Shown: positions 36,431 to 46,174, counted from the first letter of the stretch. The stretch: DNA of 64,000 nucleotides from CAZGMJ01 sp964526785 (GCA_964526785.1 CAZGMJ010000005.1:1-64000), one strand, 5' to 3'. The notes: generated by a model not told the origin, from the sequence alone. Made by a program: numbers and translations.

Positions 36431-38770
36431 TCAGAGGGTGAAGTAAAATGTAGCCCCTTTTTCCACTTCGGCTTCGGCCCAGATCCGGCCGCTGTGACGG
36501 TTGATAATGCGCTGAACAGTTGCCAGTCCAACGCCCGTGCCCGCGAATTCGGTTGCTCCGTGGAGGCGCTGAAATGCCCCAAAGAGCTTGTCTGCATATG
36601 CCATGTCGAAGCCCGCGCCATCATCCTTGACATAATATATCGTCTCGCTATCCCTTTCTTCAAGGCCGAACTCGATTCTCGCTCGCTCATGCCCGGTTGT
36701 GAACTTCCACGCGTTGCCCAGCAGATTGGCCATCGCAATGCGCAGCAATCTGGCATCTCCATGTGCGGTTGCGCCCGGCGTGATTACCCATTCCACGCAT
36801 CTTTCGGGATTGGTTGCCTGGAGTTCCCGTCGGATTTCCTCCGCGATGCGACTCAAGTCCACCTGTTGATATGACATTTCACTGCGGGTCAGCCGCGAGA
36901 GTTTGAGCATGTCGTCGATTAACTGGCCCATGCGCCGACTGGCATTTCGAATTCGATGCAGGAAATCTTTTCCGGTGTCGTCGAGCTTGTCGCTGTAGTC
37001 ATCGAGAATTGCCTGGCTGAACCCATCCATGCTTCGCAGGGGCGTGCGCAGGTCGTGTGAGACCGAATACGCAAAGGCCTCGAGTTCGTCGTTGACGGCC
37101 TCGAGTTGTGCCGTGCGTCGACGGACCCGTTCCTCCAGTTCCTCATTGAGTCTGTGTATTTCATCCTCGGCGTATTTTCTGTCGGTGATGTCCGCGAAGA
37201 CGACAACTCCAGCGACGATGTCGCCCGCCGGGTTTCTCACGGGAGCCGCGTTCGCCAGCACCCAACGGTCCTCCCCGTTCGATCTGCGGATTATTACCTC
37301 TTCATTAACGGTGGTCCGGCCTTTGAGGACAGCCTTTGAGAGAGGCAGATCGCGGGGATCATAGGGAGTGCCGTCAGGGTAGAAGGTCTGCCAGTTGCGC
37401 GGATGCAGACCGACCGGAATATCCGTCAGGGCCTCAGATGACGAACCGCGTATCCCAAGAGCCGCGGAATTGACCATGCGGATCCTCACGTCCGGCGCGT
37501 CAGCGATAAGAACGCCGGCCGGGGTCTGCTCGACCGCGGCGACAAGCAGCGACCTGGCCTCAGCAAGTTCCTGTTCGGCCTGCTTGCGAATGGAGATGTC
37601 TCTGAATATCCCCTGGACCAGCTTTTCATTGCCGAGTTGAACGATGCTGGCGTTGATCTCTACCGGGATGTGCTTGCCGTGTCTGTCCACCACCTCGCAT
37701 TCGGCGATTGGCGGGTGCGTTGTATCTGCGTAATCCACGAACATCATGCGACATCGGCCTGTCTCAGTTGGCGGGTACAGTATCGTCTGGTTCAACCCCA
37801 GCATCTCCGAGCGTTTGCGATCGAAGAGTCTCTCGGCCTGAGCATTGGCATCGACGATGATGCCGGTCTGCGCATTGGCCACGACGATTGCATCTCCGGC
37901 GGTCTCCATAAGCGAACGGTATTTGAGTTCGCTTGTATGAAGTTCCGATGTATGCTGTTCTATCTGCTTCGTGCGGGCCCGCACCATTTCGCGCAATCTC
38001 CAATTCAGTGCGAGCAGGGCCATCAGTCCCAGTCCCACGGCACCGCCGGAAGTCAGTACAATCGGTATCAGTGCAAATTCCCTGCCGAGAGGGGCCCGGA
38101 TCGACTCAATGGCCCGTATCTGCCCCAGTTTCTCCCCGAAGCCGCCCTCTCCGGGGTAGATGGCCTGCAAGGGTTCCGGTGCGTCTGTACGGTCTCCATG
38201 GCATCGGAGACACTGTTCGGTGTTCTCAAGAAACGGGATAGCCACGTACAGGTACTTCTCTCCGTCAATGGTCACTACGTCGCGATATTCCTTCAGGTCG
38301 CGATTGGTGTTGAAGCGGTCGATGAGTGCTTCTTCCTGTCGGTCGGCGCGGTTGACGGGATTGCGTGGATTTATCGCGGCCATCTTGTAGTACACACGCG
38401 GCAGGCCGGCCAGTTCCCGCTCGGCGTTATAGTACTTGTGCATACTGCGAACCGCATAAGAGGATGAAAACAGGGCCGGGGAGTAGAAATCCTGGGGGAT
38501 TTGCCCTTCTTCCATCAGCGAGTACAATTCCGGGCGAGCCTTCTGCTGGATGTAGTGGTGGACCCCTTTGTGCTGCAGGAGCATTTCTTCAATGTGGTCT
38601 TCCGCCCGGGCTACGACGTAGGTTCGTGTTGCGTAGTAGAGCAAGACGCCGATTATTGCAAAAGCAACGAGTGCCATCGCGGCCATGGCGAACGGTCCGC
38701 GGCGCGTTGCATGGGGGGCGACCGGGGATTCAGCCTTCTTGTTCCTTGTTGTCTGAGCGGACATCTTCAT
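36431..38770 (-). CDS. Sensor histidine kinase with DUF3365-type heme-binding periplasmic domain
   Basis: 779 residues. Membrane helix 1 is at 28-48, and a periplasmic domain at about 52-230 carries the c-type heme motif CLRCH (187-191), as in DUF3365/Tll0287-like redox sensors. Membrane helix 2 is at about 233-256, then PAS at 283-395 and PAS at 410-535. HisKA has H572 in SVSHDLRTPL, and HATPase_c has N box NLLGNAWKF and G-boxes. It likely senses redox state or a heme ligand outside the membrane and signals through the Rcp1-like regulator encoded 47 nt downstream. Heme attachment would need the ccm system, part of which is in this window. Confidence 0.88.
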   Translation of the reverse strand: MKMSAQTTRNKKAESPVAPHATRRGPFAMAAMALVAFAIIGVLLYYATRTYVVARAEDHIEEMLLQHKGVHHYIQQKARPELYSLMEEGQIPQDFYSPALFSSSYAVRSMHKYYNAERELAGLPRVYYKMAAINPRNPVNRADRQEEALIDRFNTNRDLKEYRDVVTIDGEKYLYVAIPFLENTEQCLRCHGDRTDAPEPLQAIYPGEGGFGEKLGQIRAIESIRAPLGREFALIPIVLTSGGAVGLGLMALLALNWRLREMVRARTKQIEQHTSELHTSELKYRSLMETAGDAIVVANAQTGIIVDANAQAERLFDRKRSEMLGLNQTILYPPTETGRCRMMFVDYADTTHPPIAECEVVDRHGKHIPVEINASIVQLGNEKLVQGIFRDISIRKQAEQELAEARSLLVAAVEQTPAGVLIADAPDVRIRMVNSAALGIRGSSSEALTDIPVGLHPRNWQTFYPDGTPYDPRDLPLSKAVLKGRTTVNEEVIIRRSNGEDRWVLANAAPVRNPAGDIVAGVVVFADITDRKYAEDEIHRLNEELEERVRRRTAQLEAVNDELEAFAYSVSHDLRTPLRSMDGFSQAILDDYSDKLDDTGKDFLHRIRNASRRMGQLIDDMLKLSRLTRSEMSYQQVDLSRIAEEIRRELQATNPERCVEWVITPGATAHGDARLLRIAMANLLGNAWKFTTGHERARIEFGLEERDSETIYYVKDDGAGFDMAYADKLFGAFQRLHGATEFAGTGVGLATVQRIINRHSGRIWAEAEVEKGATFYFTL

Positions 38771-39058
38771 CTTGTCAGCTATCCTTGCCGGGACGAGCCA
38801 TCAATTGCGGGAACGTCGTCCTTGAGTACATTGTCCGCAAGTTAGACGGGCTGTGTCAATAAGGTTTTCGGACCTGTAATCGGGCGGCCCTGTCGCGCCC
38901 TGTGCCGGCCGACCAGACGCAGTCATCTGCGCAGGTGTTGCAAAGTCGACACTTACAGGGAGGCGCCACGATTGTCGACTGTGCGCCGGCTAAAGGTACG
39001 CAGGTGCGGATTAGGATATTTCGCATTCTTCATGAATCTTGAGAGGTTAACCGCATGA

Positions 39059-39129
39059 AGCGGGCGAAGGGAATCGAACCCTCATAGCTGGCTTGGGAAG
39101 CCAGTGCATTACCACTATGCTACGCCCGC
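39059..39129 (-). tRNA. tRNA-Gly (anticodon CCC)
   Basis: A 71-nt cloverleaf. The acceptor stem GCGGGCG pairs with CGCCCGC, and the anticodon stem CTGGC/GCCAG carries loop TTCCCAA, giving anticodon CCC (39095-39097). The T arm is AGGG-TTCGATT-CCCT. The discriminator base is T. No CCA is encoded. Confidence 0.95.
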
Positions 39130-39356
39130 GGGTGTTTAGAACCACCGATATAATGCGGGTCGGACGGTTTTTTGTCAAGTCTGAAATACCGTTTCGCGGC
39201 CGTTTGGGGCGAATGAGCAGGTTCTCCGGCGGGGCTGTGTCCGATAAGTCGGGTTGCTGATCAAGCGGCTCCCATCGGTGGTCGATACTACCAGCGGGGC
39301 CGGTACGTTTATATGCCGGCCGCCAGGATCGAAGGTTAATAGTTGTTCCAGAGGCA

Positions 39357-39806
39357 ATGAAAGCAGGAACGTCGCTTGTCGAATTGATTATCGTGGTCGC
39401 TGTGCTGGGGATACTGGCCGCGATCGTGGTGCCGCAGTTCCACGGCTATTCGGTCGATGCCAAGGCGTCCGTGGCCAAGGAAGGGCTGCGCATATTGCGG
39501 AGTTCCATTGAGCTGTATACAAGCCGCAACGGGGGAGTTCCGCCGGGCTACGAGAGTAACGATCCGTTGGGAACGCTCAGCGCATCGGCTTTTGTTGCGC
39601 AGCTTACGACGGTGCGTCGATATATGTCCGAGATGCCGGAGAATCCGTTCAACGAACTCACGACGATCAAGATGATAGGCAATTCGGCGTCCTTTCCGGG
39701 TAGCGCGACCGGGGATTTTGGCTGGGTCTATCAGCCTGCGACCAAGACAATCCGCCTGGACTGGCCGGGTACCGACAAGGACGGCGTCGACTACTTCGAA
39801 TACTGA
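39357..39806 (+). CDS. GspG-like pseudopilin (type II secretion / pilin)
   Basis: 149 residues beginning MKAGTSLVELIIVVAVLGILA: a very short leader and the methylated pseudopilin helix. PENPFN in the middle is the GspG-type motif, and the C-terminus DGVDYFEY is a calcium-site-like ending. A major pseudopilin forms a short fibre in type II secretion. GAGG precedes the ATG with short spacing. There are no other secretion genes around it. Glu5 of the mature helix is present. Confidence 0.85.
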   Translation: MKAGTSLVELIIVVAVLGILAAIVVPQFHGYSVDAKASVAKEGLRILRSSIELYTSRNGGVPPGYESNDPLGTLSASAFVAQLTTVRRYMSEMPENPFNELTTIKMIGNSASFPGSATGDFGWVYQPATKTIRLDWPGTDKDGVDYFEY

Positions 39807-39841
39807 GGCAAGCAGCGTCCCGATCCGGTTGCCACCTTGTG

Positions 39842-40447
39842 CTACTCGGTCGCCTCCGTTTCGTTGGGGTCCACCGGTTCGATGCCCAGGTCTCGAGGTT
39901 CGGTTTCGACTTTCTCGAAGACGAGCATCTCAGCGTACACGTCGTTCGGATCCTGCGGGAACCTTGGCCCGTAGTCGAACTGCGTGATCCAGTCTGCCGT
40001 CCACATCTGTCCGTCCTGCGAAACCCGGCCGACGAATCGGTCCGTGCTATGGCCTTTGATCTGGTTCTGCATGAATACGATGTCGATGTCTTCCATGACG
40101 ACCGTGACGAAGAGCGTTCTATCGGAAGGCGAGTATTCGAGGTCGAAATCGCCGGCGGCGTAGGTGCTCCAACTGCCGTCCTTCATTTCGACTCTGGTGA
40201 CGTGGTTCGGCCGCACCATGACGTTACCCATCGGGAGCAGGACAGATGTGATCGTGCCGTTGGGGTCGACGGTGATGCGCCACGGCGATTCTCTCGCCTG
40301 CCACGTGCCCGCCACTTCGTCCGGCAACCACAGCTTCGGCGACGGTTCGACGGGCTTCGGTTCTTGTACGGTATCCTTGGGGCATCCGGCCGCGACAAGG
40401 AGAATGCTGGCAAGCGAAATGACGATCATAATTTGCTTGTTGTTCAT
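39842..40447 (-). CDS. Putative lipoprotein of unknown function
   Basis: 201 residues with a signal sequence and lipobox LVAAGC (acylated Cys at 22), then a Pro-rich spacer of about 16 residues. The mature domain is beta-rich and acidic, and ends in a Glu/Asp-rich tail. I recognise no family. It looks like a small beta-barrel such as a lipocalin- or lipid-binding-like fold, but this is only a shape impression. It is convergent with the pilin gene. Confidence 0.7.
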   Translation of the reverse strand: MNNKQIMIVISLASILLVAAGCPKDTVQEPKPVEPSPKLWLPDEVAGTWQARESPWRITVDPNGTITSVLLPMGNVMVRPNHVTRVEMKDGSWSTYAAGDFDLEYSPSDRTLFVTVVMEDIDIVFMQNQIKGHSTDRFVGRVSQDGQMWTADWITQFDYGPRFPQDPNDVYAEMLVFEKVETEPRDLGIEPVDPNETEATE

Positions 40448-40924
40448 AGTCTCACACCTCTGTCAGTCGCAATTTGTCTCTGCGTCATTTGGCAAAAAGG
40501 GCGTGTGCGAACCATGCAACGTGTACCGGGCCGCACAGGCTTGCTGACACGGCGTCATTGTAGCGGCCGGATCGGTCCGATGGCAACAGGAAAACCCGAG
40601 AGCATCACCATGGCACGCACGCTGAGACAGTTGGGAGAAGTACCTGGCGGGCCTTGTTCTTTGTCGCCTCAGCAGCGGGGCGCCATGCGCGTTTGTGCCA
40701 ACGGCCATGACCAGAAATACGGGTAGTGTCCGCGGCATTCTCGTTCCCCCTGGCGTGCGACAGTCGGTTGCCGGCGCTTTGCGAGACAGCTATGGGTAGC
40801 CGGATGGTTGCATGGGGGGCGGCACGGCTCGCAGCTAACAACTAACCAATTGAGACCAGTCCGCAACGCTTTCAAAGAGCATACACTTCTAACAATAGGA
40901 TAGCAGGTCCGGTAACTCGCGACG
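40448..40924. other. Intergenic region, no gene seen
   Basis: About 480 bp without a supported gene on either strand. Short frames here are arginine-rich and lack ribosome sites. Confidence 0.4.
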
Positions 40925-40963
40925 AGGAAAAAAGAAAGAGGCGGCCAATTGCTTGACCGCCTC
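40925..40963 (-). terminator. Rho-independent terminator of the PEP-CTERM gene
   Basis: On the minus strand the stem GAGGCGG/CCGCCTC closes a loop and is followed by a T-rich run (complement of 40925-40937). It lies just after the PEP-CTERM stop at 41003. Confidence 0.8.
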
Positions 40964-41002
40964 TATGATGAAGTCAATTTCTACGTAGTCTCAGGTTTCG
41001 AC

Positions 41003-41545
41003 TTATTTGCGACGACGCAGGAACAGTCCACCAAGGCCGAGCAACGCAATCGTCATCGGCTCGGGAACTACGTTGGCGCTCTGCAGAACTTCAAATGTCG
41101 TACCATCGATGAGCTGAAGTTCGCCAAGGCCATCACCAAGGGTGATGTCATCGACCATCAGGCCAGCCAGCGATGCGGGGGGAACCGCACCATCCGCCAG
41201 CGTGATGCTCAGCAGATCGTTAATGCCGGTAAGACCAAAGGCCTCGAAATCAGCCAGCAGTGCGTCGGCATCGGCATAACCGAGGAACGCGGCGTATTCT
41301 GCAGCCGTCTGAACCTCACCAAGCGAGCCGCCGTAAACCAGCGAAGCGCCTGTGATTGTGACATCGCCAAAACCACCAACGACCAGAGAGGCCGAATTCG
41401 GTACCGTATCGACGCCCCAAACCTGAACGACATCGCTCGCCATGATCTCTGCAGGCGCCGGCTCGCCGCCGACTCCGAGGATCATGCCGGCGTTGGCAAA
41501 CGAAGCCAAACCTAAAACCAACAAAGTAATCAATACCTTCTTCAT
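41003..41545 (-). CDS. PEP-CTERM sorting-signal surface protein
   Basis: 180 residues from ATG 41545, the third of three consecutive ATGs and the one best spaced (7 nt) from GGAG. A signal peptide (MKKVLITLLVLGLASFANA) precedes an acidic beta-rich body. The C-terminus is VPEPMTIALLGLGGLFLRRRK: a PEP-like motif, a hydrophobic helix and an Arg cluster. Such proteins are cut and anchored by an exosortase, which is not in this window. It is co-directional with the dockerin-like gene 96 nt upstream and ends in a clear terminator. Confidence 0.88.
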   Translation of the reverse strand: MKKVLITLLVLGLASFANAGMILGVGGEPAPAEIMASDVVQVWGVDTVPNSASLVVGGFGDVTITGASLVYGGSLGEVQTAAEYAAFLGYADADALLADFEAFGLTGINDLLSITLADGAVPPASLAGLMVDDITLGDGLGELQLIDGTTFEVLQSANVVPEPMTIALLGLGGLFLRRRK

Positions 41546-41641
41546 CATCATTCTCCTTCCAGAAAACACGTCTAAAGAAATCCTTTTGTGTGAGGCTCTA
41601 CGACGTGTGGAGCCAAACACTTCTCCAAACTCAAAACCTTA

Positions 41642-42523
41642 TTACCTTGGGCAGTCGCCTGCCAGAGCACTATCCCGCTTCTGCCAGTTCTCGACAACGA
41701 TGTTCAGGTCGCCGAGGAAGACGCGGAATCTGGCCGGGAAGCCCGAGTCCTTGTGGTCGATATCCGCACACGGATCGAGTGTCGGATCGTTGGCGCGCTT
41801 CTGCCAGTTGGCGACGATCATGTCGAGGTCGCCGAGGAAGACGCGGAATCTGGCCGGGAAGCCTGAATCCTGCCCGTCGGCGTCACCGTCACACTGATAC
41901 TCGGAGCACCAGCAGTCGGGCTTGCCAAGGGCAACCCAGTCATCGTACTGCGGGTTGTCGGTCGGGAAGCATTCGCCGGGACCAAGCGTGATCTCAGCAT
42001 CCGGTACCGTTGCTTCGGTAGCATCTTCCATGACAACGCCGCCGCGCATGGCGTTGGTCGTCACGCTGACAGTCGTGGCACCTTCGACAGTCACGGTGCA
42101 AAGTACACCGGTCGCGCCGGGAGCCATTGTGTCATAGAGCGAGCCCATTTCGAGCGTGATCGCGCTGTCGCCGATACCTCCGGCTGCGCCGGGGTCGTTC
42201 GGATCAGCGACGGGGGTGTAGCCATCGACCATCCAGTCTGCAACCTCACCGGTCTGGCCATCAACGGTGATGAAACGGCTGAAGTTGGCCGGGAAAATTC
42301 CATAGCCACCGTTGTCGTCGCCGACTGCGAAGTCATTGACATCCACGATCGTGCCGTCCGTCGAAACGTCCAGTGCGAACGCCCGAACTAACTCTGTCTC
42401 GCCGGTCGCATCGTAGCTAATCTGCACGACGCCATCGCCGAGATCTTCCAACTCGATGATCACATCAGCCCACACTGGGGAGGCAATCAAAACCACCACA
42501 AGAGCCAAAATCATCTTTCTCAT
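41642..42523 (-). CDS. Secreted protein with duplicated dockerin-like C-terminus
   Basis: 293 residues. A signal peptide (LALVVVLIASPVWA) is followed by a cohesin-like beta domain (about 20-180), with VIIELEDLGDGVVQISY and a later TVTVEGATTVSV segment, and then a cysteine-bearing linker. The C-terminus has two near-identical units, each holding DSGFPARFRVFLGDL and an ANWQKR/ENWQKR end, with acidic loops like EF-hand dockerins. It could be part of a surface scaffold. It is upstream of the PEP-CTERM gene, likely in one transcript. Confidence 0.8.
   Translation of the reverse strand: MRKMILALVVVLIASPVWADVIIELEDLGDGVVQISYDATGETELVRAFALDVSTDGTIVDVNDFAVGDDNGGYGIFPANFSRFITVDGQTGEVADWMVDGYTPVADPNDPGAAGGIGDSAITLEMGSLYDTMAPGATGVLCTVTVEGATTVSVTTNAMRGGVVMEDATEATVPDAEITLGPGECFPTDNPQYDDWVALGKPDCWCSEYQCDGDADGQDSGFPARFRVFLGDLDMIVANWQKRANDPTLDPCADIDHKDSGFPARFRVFLGDLNIVVENWQKRDSALAGDCPR
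41678..41872. repeat. 75-bp direct repeats, 120 bp apart, inside the dockerin-like gene
   Basis: 41678-41752 and 41798-41872 are nearly identical, with a few scattered mismatches. They encode the two dockerin-like units. They could allow unit loss or gain by recombination. Confidence 0.75.
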
Positions 42524-43250
42524 AATACTGTACTCCTTTCTCTTTTCTTCTTACTTCATGCAAAGTCACGGACTCTGCACACTCTTGGTTTTCCTGTCGT
42601 GGACGCACACGGCGTCAGCACACACGTTCATCTTTCCCTGGTCTGCCTCGATGAACACCAGATTCGGCCAGACAGGATTGGCCGGGTAGAAAAGATTTCT
42701 CCTTTAACTACTCCTCCTTTCTCACCTTACGGTGAAAATGTGTGCTCAAGCATATAGCACAGGTTTTCAGTTGGTGAAGATCATTATTATAGTACCAAAA
42801 CAGGGCCATATTTTTCAAGCGAAAAAGCGGAAATATCCGAAAAAAAAACGGTTTTTCGGCCTGTCAGGGGGATTTTGGGTGCAAGCCTCTATGCACGCGA
42901 CACTTACGCTTCTTGTTCCGATAACAGAAATTTCCTGAAAATCAGGGGGAAATAGTTGCGGCAGTCTGTCGGGGTGAGAACATGGGTAGCTTCCTAATAT
43001 TTTTCTAATATTACCTGCATAACCGGTACAAACCGCAGGGCGGTGGACAGCCGTGGTATGGCGGTTCGAGACGGAGCGATGGGACGGGTGTGTCTGTGGC
43101 GGCGAGCGAATGCGGCACGGCTGACGCCGGCGGCGCGAGGGAGCGGGGGAAGGTGGATTCGGCGTGAGCAGCGTGCAAATCGGCGGGGCAGGTTGTTTGC
43201 ATGGGGCTTTTTCGCTTTGATTCCAGCGGTTCTGTGGGTATTCTGCGCAT
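42524..43250. other. Intergenic region with long leader of the dockerin-like gene
   Basis: 727 bp without a gene. An inverted repeat CGGCCA-N8-TGGCCG lies at 42664-42683, and a second, CCGAAAAA/TTTTTCGG, at about 42838-42861. On the minus strand a purine-rich AGGAGG lies near 42710 with no gene after it. Confidence 0.5.
42786..42791 (-). promoter_or_regulatory. Candidate -10 box for the dockerin-like gene
   Basis: TATAAT on the minus strand. No well-spaced -35 box is seen (TTGAAA lies too far, at 21 bp). If used, the gene would have an untranslated leader of about 250 nt. Confidence 0.3.
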
Positions 43251-44504
43251 ATGTTCGGATTTCTCAAAGGCAGGCTTGTTTTTGTCCGGTTGTGCATGAT
43301 CGCGGCGACCGCGGGGCTGGTGGCGATCGGGGTGCTTACGCTGTATGCGGTGGGGCACCCGGCGGATCCGAGCCCGACGGCCAATACGAGCGAGCTTACG
43401 GGTTTCTGGAAGAAGCAGCTTGTCTTTGCGGGGGTGGCGGGAGCGGGCTTTATTTTCGCCAACCTGATTCACTACCGGCGGCTCGGTACGCTGAGCTACT
43501 GGATGTACGGCCTGATTCTGCTGCTGCTGGCGGTTTTGCTGGTGGACAAGTTTGTCGACATTCCCTTCGTGCCGGTGCGGAACAGTTCGCGGCGCTGGAT
43601 ACGCGTGGGCACGGCTTCAACGTTCGTTCTGGTTCAGCCGTCGGAGTTCTGCAAGGTCATTTACATCCTCGCTCTGGCGTGGTATCTGCGCTATCGCAGC
43701 AATTATCGCAGTTTCCGTGCGCTGATCGGGCCGTTCCTGCTGACGCTGCTGCCGATGGTGCTGATTCTGGCCGAGCCCGATCTGGGAACCGTGATGCTGA
43801 TGATGCCCGTGCTGTTTACGATGCTTTTCGTGGCGGGTGCGAAGGTTAAGCATTTGCTGCTCGTGGTTCTGATGGCGCTGCTGGTCAGCCCGTTGCTGTG
43901 GTACAAGATGCACCCGTATCAGCGTCGCCGCATCAGCGCGGTGCTGTTGCAGAACAAGGCCGTGCAGGAGAAGGCCCAGGAGAATCCCACCGTGGGCAGA
44001 CTGCTCGTGGGTGAGAAATTCAGCCTGAAGAAATGGAGACGCGACTGGGGCTTCAACCTGATCCGATCGAAGTACGCGATTGCTTCGGGCGGTGCTACGG
44101 GGCAGGGATATCGTCGCGGCCCGTTCATCAAGTACAACTTCCTGCCGTACCGGTATAATGATTTTGTTTTTGCGTCGATTGCGCATCAGTGGGGATTTGC
44201 CGGATGCGCGGTGCTGTTCGGTCTGTTCGTCATTATTATCATGGCCGGGCTGGAGATCGCCGCCAACAACATCGATCCTTTCGGGCGACTGATTTCGGTC
44301 GGCATTATGACGATGTTCATTGTGGAGGTTTTCGTCAATGTGAGCATGACCGTCGGGCTGATGCCGATTACCGGCCTGACGCTGCCTTTCGTCAGCTATG
44401 GCGGATCGAGCCTGCTGGTCAGCGCCATCGCGATAGGTCTGCTCAACAACGTCGGGCGGTGCCGGCCGTTCAGCGTGGCGCCGAAGGCCTTCGAGGAGCA
44501 GTAG
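43251..44504 (+). CDS. rodA: Rod-shape peptidoglycan polymerase RodA (SEDS family)
   Basis: 417 residues with about ten membrane helices. SEDS signatures are NSSRRWIRVG, LAEPDLGTVM, YNDFVFASIAHQWGF and PITGLTLPFVSYGGSSLL. The family polymerises lipid II with a partner class B penicillin-binding protein during elongation. RodA rather than FtsW is chosen from the FVFASIAHQWGF segment and the murJ neighbour. No strong ribosome site is seen. A longer cytosolic stretch near residues 215-280 (KMHPYQRRRI on) is larger than usual. Confidence 0.88.
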   Translation: MFGFLKGRLVFVRLCMIAATAGLVAIGVLTLYAVGHPADPSPTANTSELTGFWKKQLVFAGVAGAGFIFANLIHYRRLGTLSYWMYGLILLLLAVLLVDKFVDIPFVPVRNSSRRWIRVGTASTFVLVQPSEFCKVIYILALAWYLRYRSNYRSFRALIGPFLLTLLPMVLILAEPDLGTVMLMMPVLFTMLFVAGAKVKHLLLVVLMALLVSPLLWYKMHPYQRRRISAVLLQNKAVQEKAQENPTVGRLLVGEKFSLKKWRRDWGFNLIRSKYAIASGGATGQGYRRGPFIKYNFLPYRYNDFVFASIAHQWGFAGCAVLFGLFVIIIMAGLEIAANNIDPFGRLISVGIMTMFIVEVFVNVSMTVGLMPITGLTLPFVSYGGSSLLVSAIAIGLLNNVGRCRPFSVAPKAFEEQ

Positions 44505-44584
44505 GGCGGTGACGTGCAGGGCACACCGGCGGGCCGATTGAAAAATGTGTACGCCGTATACCCGCCGCGATACGATATACCTGT

Positions 44585-46174
44585 ATGATCAAAGGTTTTC
44601 GACAGATCGCGTTGCTGACGGCGACGAGCCGTGTGTTTGGACTGGTCCGCGACATTGCGTACGGGCATTTCTTCGGTGCGGGCAAACTGCTCGATGCCTG
44701 GATCATCGCCTTTCGCATACCGAATCTCAGCCGGAGATTGTTCGGCGAGGGGGCTGCGTCGGCATCGTTCATTCCTGTTTACAGTGCAGAACTCGAGAGT
44801 GACAAGGAGAAAGCGGCGGTCCTGGCGAACACTGTCGTGACGGTGCTGTTCGTTGTGCTGGCGGCCCTGGTGCTGCTTGGCGAGGGGGCGATATGGGGCT
44901 ATCGGCTGCTGGTGCGGGAGAGCGATGAGACGCGGCTGATCCTTTCGCTCAGCTCGATCATGCTGCCGTATATGCTGTTCGTGTGCCTCGTGGCAATGCT
45001 TGCGGGTATTCTGAATGTGCACCGGCATTTTGCGTCGCCGGCGGCTGCACCGATTGTGTTGAACCTCTGCATCATCGGAACGATTCTGCTTTCAGGCTGG
45101 GGTCTGGGGATGTCAGCGACGCAGCAGCTCTTTTTTGTTGCGGTGGCGGTTCTGATTGCGGGCCTGCTGCAGATTGCGATCCAGGTTCCTCCTCTGATTC
45201 GCAGCGGGGTCCGCCTGAGGCCCGCATGGGACGTGCACGCGCGGGCTTTCAGGAACGTTCTTCTGCTTATGGGCCCGATGATCATTGGGTTGACCGTGAC
45301 ACAGATCAATACGCTGGCCGACGATCTTATCGCGTGGTGGTTCTCCGGCTCAGAAGAAAAGACGGCGTTTTTCGAATTTCTGGGTCGGCGGATCCGGTAT
45401 CCGATGTGGCGGGGTTCGGTTTCACACCTTTACTACGCTCAGCGTCTCTATCAACTGCCGCTGGGCGTTCTTGGGATATCGCTGGCGACGGCGATATTTC
45501 CTGTGATGAGTTCGGATGCTGCGCGGAAGGACTACGATGCGTTGCGGAGGACGATCGCCAGGGGGTTGCGCGGCACGGTTTTCGTCGCCGTTCCGGCCAC
45601 GGTTGGTCTGATAATCGTGGCCCGACCGCTGATACGGGCGGCTTTTCAGCACGGCAAATTCTCGGCCGAAGATACGTCGATGGTCGTCATGACGCTTACG
45701 TTTTATTCACTTGGACTAACGGGATATTTCTCTCAGCAGATACTCGCCAGGGCTTTCTACGCGGCCCAGGATTCCCGCACGCCGATGCGCAGCGCGCTGA
45801 TTGCGGTGGCGGCGAATTTCGCGTTGAATCTGATCCTCATCTGGTTTCTGGGCAGGGCGGGTCTGGCGTGCGCGACGGCCATCTGCTCTTACGTGCAGGT
45901 TGCAATACTGCTGATTGTGCTGCGAAAGTGGCTTGGACCGGCGATTCTGCGGGGTATGGGCACCACGGCGATCAAGACGGCCGGCGCCACGGCCGTCATG
46001 TCGCTGGTCGGTTGGGGTCTGCTGAAGCTATTTGGCTCGCTGCCGAACAGCAGGACGTTCGATATAGTCAGGCTTGTTGTCATAGTGCCGTGTGCGGCGA
46101 TTACGTATGCGGCGGTGGCGCGGGCGCTGCGGAGTGCGATGCTGGATCAACTGGCTTCTCGCGGCGGGCGTTAA
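44585..46174 (+). CDS. murJ: Lipid II flippase MurJ
   Basis: 529 residues with about 14 membrane helices. MurJ family features: the opening ATSRVFGLVRD, RIPNLSRRLFGEGAASASFIPVY (its arginine-rich first helices), and the late LARAFYAAQDSRTPM. It moves lipid II across the inner membrane for wall synthesis. It starts 80 nt after rodA on the same strand, a sensible pairing of flippase and polymerase. The ribosome site is weak. Confidence 0.92.
   Translation: MIKGFRQIALLTATSRVFGLVRDIAYGHFFGAGKLLDAWIIAFRIPNLSRRLFGEGAASASFIPVYSAELESDKEKAAVLANTVVTVLFVVLAALVLLGEGAIWGYRLLVRESDETRLILSLSSIMLPYMLFVCLVAMLAGILNVHRHFASPAAAPIVLNLCIIGTILLSGWGLGMSATQQLFFVAVAVLIAGLLQIAIQVPPLIRSGVRLRPAWDVHARAFRNVLLLMGPMIIGLTVTQINTLADDLIAWWFSGSEEKTAFFEFLGRRIRYPMWRGSVSHLYYAQRLYQLPLGVLGISLATAIFPVMSSDAARKDYDALRRTIARGLRGTVFVAVPATVGLIIVARPLIRAAFQHGKFSAEDTSMVVMTLTFYSLGLTGYFSQQILARAFYAAQDSRTPMRSALIAVAANFALNLILIWFLGRAGLACATAICSYVQVAILLIVLRKWLGPAILRGMGTTAIKTAGATAVMSLVGWGLLKLFGSLPNSRTFDIVRLVVIVPCAAITYAAVARALRSAMLDQLASRGGR

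Noticed and set aside
41678..41872. CRISPR-like repeats
   Set aside because: Two 75-bp copies only, inside a protein-coding frame, encoding dockerin-like units.
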